Shown here piece after piece: positions 25,701-37,700 of a DNA stretch of 64,000 bases (positions are counted from its first letter, which is position 1; the number at the start of each line of letters is the position of its first letter). This DNA comes from Gordius sp. MW1 (Eukaryota > Nematomorpha > Gordioida > Gordea > Gordiidae). Below the pieces are notes generated by a model that saw only the letters and a program-made list of their open reading frames with translations, had not been told where the DNA came from and made no database searches. Location: assembly GCA_964036665.1 (NCBI GenBank), contig OZ038528.1, positions 22,493,245 through 22,557,244 of the forward strand. Direction: 5' to 3'. Position numbers and translations under genes: made by a program.

Positions 25701-28700
25701 CACTATCGCCCGCCCAAATGCCCCAGCCGCAGCAGCGCCTGCTGGAAGGGCTGCCGCTCCTAGAGCGTATCCCGAAGGACCTCCTGATTGACGTTCTCGC
25801 ATCATTTCGTAAGAATCTTTGCGCACTAATCTGTGCCCACCATCTTGTCCTATTAGCTTCGTATCTGGAGACGTCGGTCCCTGGTTGTTTTGAAGGTATT
25901 GGTCGGGGTATCGGTTATCAGAATCATACTGGGGAGAGTCGGTGAATGGAGCTTTTATCTTATCCTTAACCTCTTTCATGGTGTCTCCAATTTTTTCTTT
26001 GAGCGAAGGCTTCCTCCTTAATATACCCTTTTCCTGCACGTTGGTATCATCAGGTGTAGGATGAACTTTTGAATCATGTTCCGGTCCACCCTTAACTTTA
26101 TCCTTAAAATCGTGCCAGCCTTCTTTAACTTTGTCCTTCAATGATTCTCTCCTAGCAACTTCATGGCCACTCCCAGGTTCGTATGCGTGTACAACGGGTT
26201 CGGTGGTCTGGATATTTTTACGGGTTGTTGCGGGACTATCGTTGGGAGTTGTCCCCACTATTTTTTGTTTAATGCTGGAAATGGAATCACTAATCCTATC
26301 CTTTATACTGGGTGAACGGGCTCTAGCCTTTTCCAAATTCTCCACGTTCATTTCGTCGCCCGATTTCCTACGGAGATAAGACGAGTCCCTTTGATTAGCT
26401 TCGTACAAGTCGATATCCTTGGAATGCACAAATGAACCGCTAGGAACCTCTCCTCCTTCAAATTTTCACGTCGAATGTATAATGTATATATTTGAATTTA
26501 GTAAAGAAATATTTTTACTATATCAAACACATATTGGTTTAAATTCGATTAAATTTGTTTGATTTTGGGGCCAATGTACAAGAATTTAGTATTTTACTCC
26601 ACAAATTTGTATTTGAAATTATTTATTAAAGGCAAAAATTATTGTTTGTGGTTGTTATTATTACTATTGCTTGGTTGGGAGATAGTGGTGCTCGTGATGA
26701 TGTCTGGTTGTGGGCGATAAGCGTATCTCTGATCGCCATTATTTTCAACATCGCGGTCAGGTCTAATGCCAAGCCCTTTGACGAAAAAATATATTTTAAA
26801 TGCAATTAATTATTTCACTTTAATTTAAATCGCTATGTACATAACTATTTTTAGCATGAAAAACTATTAATAATAAATATTGTAAATGATTTTAAAGCAT
26901 ACTGCACAAAATGGATTTACCCGACATTATAAAAAAAGAGTAAATTTAGCATCTTCCTTTTCTAAGACATGGCACTCACCCTGTTAAGATGGAAGAAACT
27001 TATTAAACAAACCCCACGACTGTGGGACCAAATAACTGATAAAGAAGAAAAAGAAGATTTTCTCCTTAATTAAGCAATTTACATTATTAAAACTTAAACG
27101 AAAATTAAATTATTTAAAATGTTCGAATCTACAGAATCTTATATTACTTGTAGAATCGCTGGGTGCCGCGATCATCGTAACATTTCCAGAAGGTGATATT
27201 CTATGAGAAAATTCATCCTCTGCCTTCGGTCCTGATACACCGTAAATCCCTTCTGGATAGGGGGACACAGAGCGAGGAGCTATTCGATGTGACATTAAAG
27301 GTTATATAATAAACTTTAATTATAATATAACATAAAGCATGAACGTAGCTAAGGGGGGGGGGGCAAGAAGGGGCGGCTGCCACCCCTTTAAATTCAATTT
27401 ATTTTTTAAATTTATTAAAACTACGGCTAAAATTTAAAAAAAGGATCATTTTGCCCCTCCCTAAATCATTATTGCCCCCCTTTAATTCAAATGCTGGCTA
27501 CTAAATCAACAAAAAGCACCTTGAAGATAAAAATAAGAAAATGGCAGAAAATGCTTATAATATAACTTAATGTTATAAATAATAACTAAATTAAATTTAA
27601 AATAACATTGTTGAACCATACCTCTATCAGCTGGTGATCTTCCCAATACTGAAATACCTAAAGGTGTCGAGTCTTGACCAGCAGCACGTTTATCTAGCCA
27701 AAACATGTTCATTGATTAAAAAATTTCTCAACATAATTTTTAGATGGTAGACTATTAAAAATTGGATCTATTAATCATTATACTACCTATTACAGTATCC
27801 CTTTGTGTAGGCATTGGTTGCACTTCAATTCTAGGATCCGGCGCCGTATATTGCGGTCTAAACTCTTTACCATCTCTCACAGCATTTCTATCGGAAGGTG
27901 GAGATAGGCTTCGATATCCTAATTTTGATCAACATTATATATATGCATTTTACTATTAATGGATAAACAACGATAGAAAAAAATTAAATTAATGCCACTT
28001 ATTGGAAATAGTTTTAAGGACTATTAATTAATATAATAAACTATTCAAATATACCCTTTCCTGTGTCAATTCTTTCCGTTTGAGGGAATTGTCCAGCTCT
28101 ATCAGATGAAATTGTTCCCGCATCTGGGGTTCTACTTCTCCACTGATCGCTAGGTATCCGCTTCAAAGCTATGCGTTATTAGATTTTATTAGAATGTATA
28201 TAAAACTTTATAATTGTTTAGGAGTGAAAACCTTATAAGTAACGCAAAATTTTTAAAAATTTAAGTAATAGGACGCGTATGTATTTTGTATGAATTTTTT
28301 TCGATTGAATTTACGAAACCAAAAATGCGCCACATTATGCCTTAATAATTGTGTTTAAATTATTGACTTCAGATCACATGGCCCTCATTATAAATTCACC
28401 ATTACATTTTTCTGCCTAACTTGTTTTCATTAAAAAAGCAGCCTGCGCCAGCCTATAATACGGAGCCTAGGCCCATCTTAACCATTTTAGACATCAAAAA
28501 TCTTATAAAATCCATTATAAAAATATCAATAAGTTACAACTACCTTAAACTTTATTACTTTTTAATTACAAATTTTGTGATAAGAATAAATGGCAAACGA
28601 CTAAAAATCTATTATGTAATCTTGCCTACAAGTAAGCCGAATCCTAGTTCTATAAAAATAAATCAAAATATAACAGAATCCATATTATCTGCGCTAACAG

Positions 28701-31700
28701 ATTAAGCGTCCTCTTTTAGTTGGATATCATATATTGATAGAGCAAACTTTAATTTATATCAATTTAGAAATCATACATTTAGATGCGTAATCATCTCCAG
28801 TTCCTATGAGGCGGACCGAATTACCACCCTCTACATACTTCGGACCACTAGTATAACCCTCACGGGCACCATAGGACCCAGAGGATGGCCTGCGTCCCTC
28901 TATATCAACGAGTGTTATAGGTTTTATTTAGATATTTTTGATAGTATTTAATTAAAGCATTAAATGCAAGCGTTATAAAATGCTATTTGAAGCAATCAAT
29001 GAGTGCAATATTTCATCTAAATTAAGTTAAAAATTTATATTATTATCCTCTAAATGTATTACTAAATGAAATTCGGCCTCAAACTTAATAACAAAGTTGT
29101 TTAGACATTTGTTGTAAGATGTCAATAATAATAATCTTTAGCACTATCATATAATAAATGCTATTTTAATCATTCTCTCTTAGTTAAATTAACAAAACGA
29201 TTTGAAACAAAAGTAAAAAGTCTAATTTGCAATACCTTATAATACTCTTGGAAAATACAGATGAACGACAAATATAAATTTTAATTTTTCCTTGTAATAT
29301 TATTTTGTAAAAATTAGAACAATATAATTTTCCGTCAGAATAATTTCTTCTAAATAGTTTTGTTAATTTATAAATCATATATGAAAAAAATAAAGGGCCA
29401 AATTTCCGAAATTATGATAGATTTACGTGAGGCATAAGCTACTCCTCCTCTATCAATTCCACCCCGATCACCGCCTGTTCTTTCGGGGACGGTTGATTCA
29501 AAAGATCTCGATTGATCCAAAGGCCTATCTTTGCGGACGAGATAACTTCTATCGCCATTGCGATTAGCCCCGGCTTGCCCGTACTTTACGGGACCATACA
29601 TGTCATGATAGACCACTTTACCGTCCGAATAGTAATGGTGTAAAGCATTAGGGTCAGTGGAAACAGTTCTCACTGGTGAGGTAGAATCCGAGCCGGGTGA
29701 AAGGGGAGGACTTAAATTCCATCGACCCCCTTGGTCATCTTCAAAATTTGCAATATCATATTTTTGTTATTATATTTTAGGTGCTTAGTTATATTGATAA
29801 TTATTGATTTTGCTTAACAAATGATTTTTTGTGTGTAATACGGACTAGCCATAGATGTTTATCGGTCTTTTAAATTCTTGTTAGGTTGAATATAGGAAGT
29901 TTGCACGCTAAATTTTATTCTTAAATTTCAACCCTAATAAACTGCGAAAAGTTACTAGGAACATATGTAAAACATTTATACTTTTACAATAGTAAAATTT
30001 TATATAGATGAAAAAAAACTGTGTGTCCGTATTAAGAAATATTAACTCAATATTAGTTAAAGCCTTACCCTAGTAATGCCCTGATTTTTTAATTAATTTA
30101 ATACATTTAAATTAAAATTTTTTAAAGTGCCCCAGTAGTTAAAAATTTAAGATGCATGCGTGGGTTTTTTCTGAATTTATATCATTTTCCAAATCATGCA
30201 TCATAATCAATAATTATAACATATCGTTAACTTGACATAGTTTAAAAAACGATTCTAAAGTTAATAGCTAGATAACCATACATATTAAAGTAGAATTAAT
30301 TAGTGTGATGTTTTATTTTAATTTTAACAAAGTTTAATCTAAACAGTTTTTGAAATAACATTGAAATATCAAATCTTTTAAAACTATAATTATATAATCC
30401 CGCAAACAAATTTTAATATCACACAAATATGAGACTTGTAAAGAATAGTCATAAAAGATTCAGTTGCAATTGACCAAAGAGCAAATAACAAATAAATGTC
30501 TACGAAAATACATTTGTCGATTAAAATGTGTGCATCTAATCCTAACCCAAACCCTAACCTAAAACCCCGACCTAAAACACTAACCCTAACGTTTTCGTCT
30601 CTGTAAACTTCTCTCAAAGAGCATTTTCGTTAAATATTTATAGACATTCGTAGACATTCATAGATATTTGGTCAGTTAAACTTTGGTCGAATGCACCGAT
30701 ACGGTCATAAAATATTCCCCACCCCCTGTATACATAATCTCCGTATCGGTGCATTCGACCAAAGTTTAACTGACCAAATATCTATGAATGTCTATGAATA
30801 TTAACGAAAATGCTCCTTGAGAGGGGTTTACAGAGACGAAAACGTTAGGGTTAGTGTTTTAGGTCTGGGTTTTAGGTTAGGGTTTGGGTTAGGATTAGAT
30901 GCACACATTTTAATCGACAAATGCATTTTCGTAGACATTAATTTGTTATTTGCTTTTTGGTCAATTGCAACTAAATCCATTATCTCGACTTATGTATTCA
31001 CTTGTTTTTTCAGAAAATATTAAAATCAAAATTTAAAAAATTAGATTACATCCACTGTCGACAGAAGATCCCAAATAGCGGGTATCATCTTTCCCGTTAG
31101 AACCTTTCCTATTTTTATAGGTCGATGAATATATAGGGACACCGGATGGTGTAGAAACTGGGTAATTGAATGAATCAGCTGCGTTATTACGACGATCGTG
31201 TTCATAATAATCGACATTTTGGGGCGAAGTATTGTTTCTGCTATCGCTAAAATTAATTATTACAAGATATATATATTTTTTAAATTAAAAATAATAAGGT
31301 TTAAAGCGATATTGTTACAAATAATTTTGTCTAGGGGCTTTTTATAAAAAATTTGTTTTGAAACATTAATAGATTCAGATAAAATTAATAAGAAAAGTTA
31401 TTGATCTTAGTTAGTTGGTTAAAATAACTTATAAAATTATAATGGTATGATAAGAAAATTAGATGTCATACCTCATTGTAGAATGGGTTGCGTCTGGTAA
31501 TGCTGCCAACTAGATATTAAAACATGTAGGTTTATAAAGTAAATATAATTTAAATGTAGGTAAAATTCTTATTAATAAATCGTTGGGTCCAATGGTTAAA
31601 TAAGTGGGAGAGAAAATAATTGGATATTTTGGGCAAAGGCCCATCAAAAACAAAAGAATGAAGTTAGAACAAAAAGAAATTATATAAGTTGACCAAAAAG

Positions 31701-34700
31701 GCTGCTGCTCTCTGCAATTATTTCAATGCCTAGAAGAATTTTAAAAGTCCCATTATGACTTGGTAATTGTTATATCCGGAAAAGGGTTTATTTCTTAATT
31801 TATTATATATAAATTGTATTAGGTGATAATTATTAATTTACGTATGCATGGGAATAGCCAGCATTGGAATTAGAGGGAGGCAACAAAGATTTAGGGAGGG
31901 GCAAAATGGTAATTTTTTGAAATTTTAGCCATAATTAGGATTTTTGGCTTTAGAGGGGGGCAGCCGCCCCTCCCTGCCACCCCTTGGCTACTCTCATGTA
32001 TCAATAAAATATTTAAAAACATTTGTTGCAAAAGGTAATACTCGAGAAGAATCTGGTTGTCGTAGACGGGTATTTTGCTGCAAATTTTTGTCTGGAAAAT
32101 CCTCGTTATAGTTGTGGTAATAGGTAATTGTGGCTGTGTACAGTTTAGGTCCTAAGCAAACAATTGAATTATAACAATTACCCATAAATTGCATAGCAAT
32201 TAAAAAAATCGATATTTTAACTTAACTTGCCCAAATTGAAGCGAAACCTTGCAATCAATTATAAAATTTTAATAAAATTTTAATCGGGTTAGTCTATATA
32301 TTTTTTGAAATTAAATTATTTTTAATTGTTATAATTAAAAATTGATTAAGCTTTTTTATAATATTTTTATTTAATATAGATGAAAATGATCCGTTTAGCG
32401 TTTATATAAATGACTTGCAAAAAAAATTAAAAAAAAAGGTTATTTATCTACAAAAACTGCTTGCAAAAATTATTATAAAACAATCTTTCCACATTAAAAC
32501 TTACTACCGATTGTGAATTTGACCCGAAGAATGTTCAGAATAGACTTTTTACAGATTTAATGGGTTTGGAGTTAACTTTTGTTCAATCACTCTAGTTATA
32601 ATGGCAATGCAATATATGGAGGTAAGGTCGAAAATGTCGTGAGTCAAAATAAATTAATGTCAAAAATGGTAGTTAAAATAAATCAGTGGTTGGGAGGGGG
32701 TGAAATCAATTAGGAAATGCATACATCAGCATAAGAGGCCCCTATTCCGCCCAAATAACCCTCCGCCCCCCCCCACTCCAATTTAATCGATTTGTAAAAG
32801 TGGATTGCTTCAAGATATAATATGTGTATTGGAGACACGACAAAGTTATAATTGTTGTCACTACTATTTAAACAGATGTGTCGTCGGGGCGAAATTGCAC
32901 CCCACAAATATTTAAAGTTAATGCCCCGCAATAAATTTACTTAAAAGTTTTAAAAGTGTATTTTTTATAAAATGTAAATTAATATTTTATCATTATAAAT
33001 TTACTAATTTACAGTAGGTTTTAGGCGCACGAGCTTGGCCAGGATTATTAAGAGGGAGGGGTGTTATATTTAGTAATGAATTAAGGTGGACCTTATGTTA
33101 GAATTTAGTAACGTAATTTGATTTCCTAGCCAATTAATAAAAATTGGCTGGAGTTAAATGTCAAAGCGTAAATCATTATGATGATCTTTGTGATTTTGAG
33201 TCCCAGATTTTAATCGCTACTATTTTATGTTCGATAACGACACTAACAACCTCTAGCAGTAATAAATTTTATGCCTTCCTCCTATTGAGGACAATTACTC
33301 CTTGTGGTTCAAATAAATTGATCAAGCCAAGGTGAGGCGATTGAAAGCTGCAATGTAAATGCAAAAGTAAGGAAGGGTATGTGCGGTCGCGAAAGGTAAG
33401 TGTAGTGGAGAAAAATTAATTAACTTTTTTGAAAAGAGTCGAAATAGTTTTTGGCTTACATTCTAGGTCGCTAACTAAATAAACATATACCACAGTTAAC
33501 TAGTAGTCGGGTATGTTAAAATAAATTTATTTAGTCGCACCCGTCGAAAAGTAAGATAAAATAATGTTGTTTTTTTGATCGAATAGCTTTAAAAATAAAA
33601 ATTGAATTTTATAATTTAAAATCAACTTTCCTATTGTCTATCAAAAATTTTGTTAGAAAAATTAGTTTCAGTTGATCTAATATCTAGCTACAAAAATTGT
33701 GAAATATTAATATTTTGTTTTGGACAGATCGTGATTTTTTTTTCTAAAAATGTGACTAATTATTTTAAAGTGATTACATAATTTAAATATTTTTTAAATG
33801 CGGATTTAGAAATATTTCCTTCGGGAAATTAAGGAATATTATTCAATTTTTTAATTAAAAAGGCGTTTTTACCTCATAATATTACCTTTTTGGAGTGATA
33901 AATTAGGAGATAGATAATTAAAAGGTGGTTAAAACTTTGTTACACCTTACGTAAAGATTTGAAAAAGATGGATGAGTAATTTATTATTGAAGGATAGGAC
34001 CCCTTTAGGCGCATTCCAAAATCGATAAAGCACAACGAAATATGATGCAAAAACCAAATACCGACCTTCAATTATAAATGAATTGATGCCGATAAATTAT
34101 GACATTTCAAAACAACCTGTATTTCTCTACCCCTTCCATCGATAAAAATATACCTAATGATGTTCTAAAAAAATCCAAATTATATTAAATAAGGGAACTC
34201 TTTTATAAGTAAGTTGATGTATTTATGCAATTATAAGGCGAAAAAAACCTTTAGAAGGCGTTTCAAAAAAATTTGTTGCGATAATGCAAAATGAGTTATG
34301 TTATATGAAATTTACGAAAAGGTTGATACAATTGAAAAAAAAAATTTTATAACAAACGTCACAAAGACTATCATTATAAAAATTTAAGTGTTATGAAATT
34401 ATTTTAATGACATAATTAGAGTTTAAAATAATAATTTAAAATTTCCGCAAACCATTTATTAAACGGAAATATAAAATTTCGAATGAATAGCAATTAAAAT
34501 GTTTAAAAATTTTACTGTCAGGGTTTTGGTCTGCAGTTGATCCATGAGTTAATCTGCCACCCCCTTGGAGAGGGTATGGATAATTGTTTGGTTCTTCTTC
34601 ATTGACATAAGAAACCATTTCTCTAGTAGCTCTTCGATAACCCAACCCCTCTTCTTGCAAAAAGTATTGAGCTACCGACGTATTTTTCCCTTGCTCAATA

Positions 34701-37700
34701 TTCATCGCTTCTATGCGATTGGGCAAATTGCCCATTATCGGTCTACGCCTGCAATTTTAAATATTAATTTTGGTAAAAAATTTGTGTTTAATGGCTAAAA
34801 ACTATTCGTAAATAGGCGATAAAATAAATTAATAAAGCTTTTGGGATGTGATTCAAATCAGTTTATGTAAATTTGGGCCTTGAAAATGAGGGGAAGTCTT
34901 AATTTAAGGCTCATATAATACCCTCGAGAAAATTAGCAAGGTTAAAATGTAATATATACATTTTTCTTAATTTTAAGTTTAAGTTGAACTCCACTCTGTT
35001 TTAGAACTTATCAATACCATTATAGCTAGAATCTGAACTAAGTTTGAAACATTTATTGACTTATATAAGGGGAAAGAAATTGCGTTTCGTCGTGCTCGTG
35101 TTTACACTGGTCAAAGACATTAATCTTAACCTAAGTGAACACCAAAAAGGTCAATCATAGTCTAAACTCTCAACTTTTAGCAAAAAAGTTGCAATAATTG
35201 TAAATTTTTATTCTTTTCTCATAAGATTTTTTTAATGGGAAAAACTTATTTAAGCGTGTCACGAAGGAGGAAGGAATGAAAGATAAACGCGAGTCGCTAG
35301 AGTGACCTTGCGTCTGTTACAAGGTTGCTTCGTAGTGTAAAATCACGATAAAGATTATGTTTTATAAATTATAACAACGGCACAGTCCAAAATTGTAATT
35401 TAAACGATGTTCACTTTCGAATTTAAGATACTATTTTGAAAAATAATTGATGGAAGTTATAAATGATTTATAATTTTTATGGACTCTTATTTTTTAACGT
35501 TTTGAAACGTCCTTTACTAGAGGCTCTCCTCGTATATTAAAAAATTTATTAATAACCATCCCCAAATTTGACGCCGACGCCTCCCATTTTGTTGCAGTGT
35601 TCTGATTTATATTTTTGATCAAATTGAAGAGTGATTTTTAAAGATTTTTCAATTTAACATTCAATACCTGATAATAGGCTAGGTATCGAGATTTTTTTAT
35701 CTTGCATTTTCCTAATGCATATAAGTAATTAGTTAACAAAAAATTATGCATGACGTTAATCAGAATTGGTAATGGGAAGAAGGGATAGTTGAAGTAAATT
35801 GTAAAATGGATATCTTGTGTTGGTAAACTAACATTTTAAACATGTTTAAAATACGAAAATACAAGTTTCAATTTTTCATGAACCTAAAATATTGTCTTTT
35901 CACACCATAACTTCCTTCAAAAACGTAAGTTTGGGTAAAATTAATCATTTTTGATAAGGGGTAATTAGTGAGGTATTACCATGCATTGGTGATCTAGATA
36001 TCGACCAAATAAATACTCAAATCGATGGTTTTAAATTGTATTGGAATTTAATTCTGTATGAAATTAATAGAGATGGAAATTAAATATAATCAACATAAGG
36101 AATTTTGCAAGATCATTCAAAGTGAATGTTTCCACCTGTAGTCCGAACTTAGATTTACTTAAAACCGATATAATGGGGGTGGAAAGTTAATCTTAAAATT
36201 AATTTAAAACCTATTTATTAGGAATATTTAACATGCCTTAAAAGATGACCGTGAACTAAAAATAATATAAACAATATTCTTAACGAGGCCATATCGGTAA
36301 TTGCACCTTATAGCCATCGGGATTATTTAAAAATGTTAAAGGACTGAACCTGAAAAATGTTACAAATATGTGACTACAGTGTCTTGCAGTTTGAAATGTT
36401 TTTCTTTGTATCTAGGTTTAAATGCTTTGCAACTCATAATAAGAATACATTATTTAGTAAAGTAAAAATGCATGAATTGCGCCGCAATTAATAAAAACGT
36501 ACGCATCCGAATATTGTCTCCTAATCATATTTTGGCCTTGTCGTGGGATTTCTTCGTATTCTCGCTGATTTTCGTAATTGGAATCGTGAAAGTTGTCAAA
36601 ATCGATGGGAATGGTTCGTTGATTTTCGCGCGAATATTGGTTATTTTCTAAACCGAAAAAATTTGGATAAAAGTAAAGATTATATTTTTAAAGAGGGGAA
36701 GGAGAGGGGATTACGTGGTGAGTGAGTATGCCAAATGATTCATCAAAATCTATTATAACTCCAAAAAAATAATCGCACCTAAGGTCCCCTGAGGGCCGCG
36801 TTCCTTAATAGCTTTTATTTCGATTCGCAAATTTGAAACTTTTTTTTTTATTATTTTGCTTTAACGCTATCGAAGCAAGAGAGAGGTGCTAGGTGTTAGC
36901 GGTTGGTTGATAAGGGAAAATTTACCAAATTGAGCGTTTAATTTTGTTACTATTTATTATGATTTACCTTAGCTAGCTAGCTGCTTACACCGCTTGATGG
37001 CACCGTTTATTGACTACTGTCAGAGAGAGAGAGAGAGAAAGAATAAGGGGGTGGGAAGATCAAGGTTAAGCTCGTTAAACATAGTAAATCGACAAAATAA
37101 AATAGCGGCGCATAAACAGAGCCCCGTGCCAATTTCGGGTTCGCTAATAGCGTAAAGCGATAACCTCAGCTTTAAGGTAATGCCATTTGATAAATTTATT
37201 TAACAATTTTTTTTTGAAAAATAGAGAGTTCTTAAATTATGTATTGAAAAATTAACGTTTAAACCTTAAAATCCAAGTTGAGCTGCCCGAGATTTTAACA
37301 TCTGCAAAATATTAGAAACGATAAAGTCGTATTTAATAGGGGATGCGCCATCAGCATATTTTTTATTGACAAACGGGGAACGGAGAGAGGGACTAGGAAG
37401 GGGGAGATGACTATTTTTAACGCTCCACATATTGATTTCTAATTATAACGTACACTTAAAGCCGCAAGGGGAAGTTAAAATTTGTTGGGCAACGTTTTGC
37501 TTAAAAGCTCTATTAATATAACAAAACCCAAATAGGTCTTCTATCATAATGCTTTTTCCATCATCCTGATTGAGGGGGGGGGGGGGGGGGGGTAGGGAGA
37601 GGCCACTACCCCCCTCTAAATCCAAAAATTTGTTAAAATATATTAAAATTATGGCTGAAATTTCAAAAATGTTCATTTTGCCCCTCCCTAAATCATATTT

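Noticed and set aside
16750-26379. Several plus-strand ORFs of 60-130 codons over gene B exons (for example 17555-17920, 23979-24332, 25239-25631)
   Set aside because: They lie antisense to long, phase-consistent minus-strand exons, have no splice or start context, and read as scrambled sequence.
30390-31023. Two similar ORFs on opposite strands, starting MREVYRDENV and MRGVYRDENV
   Set aside because: They are the two arms of one inverted repeat read outwards; the shared protein-like sequence is degenerate telomere-like repeat in translation.
32710-33335. ORFs in gene B intron 4
   Set aside because: No splice borders of matching phase and poly-C-derived sequence; treated as chance.
36960-37050. 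Short GA and TAGC simple repeats
   Set aside because: Ordinary microsatellites without further structure.
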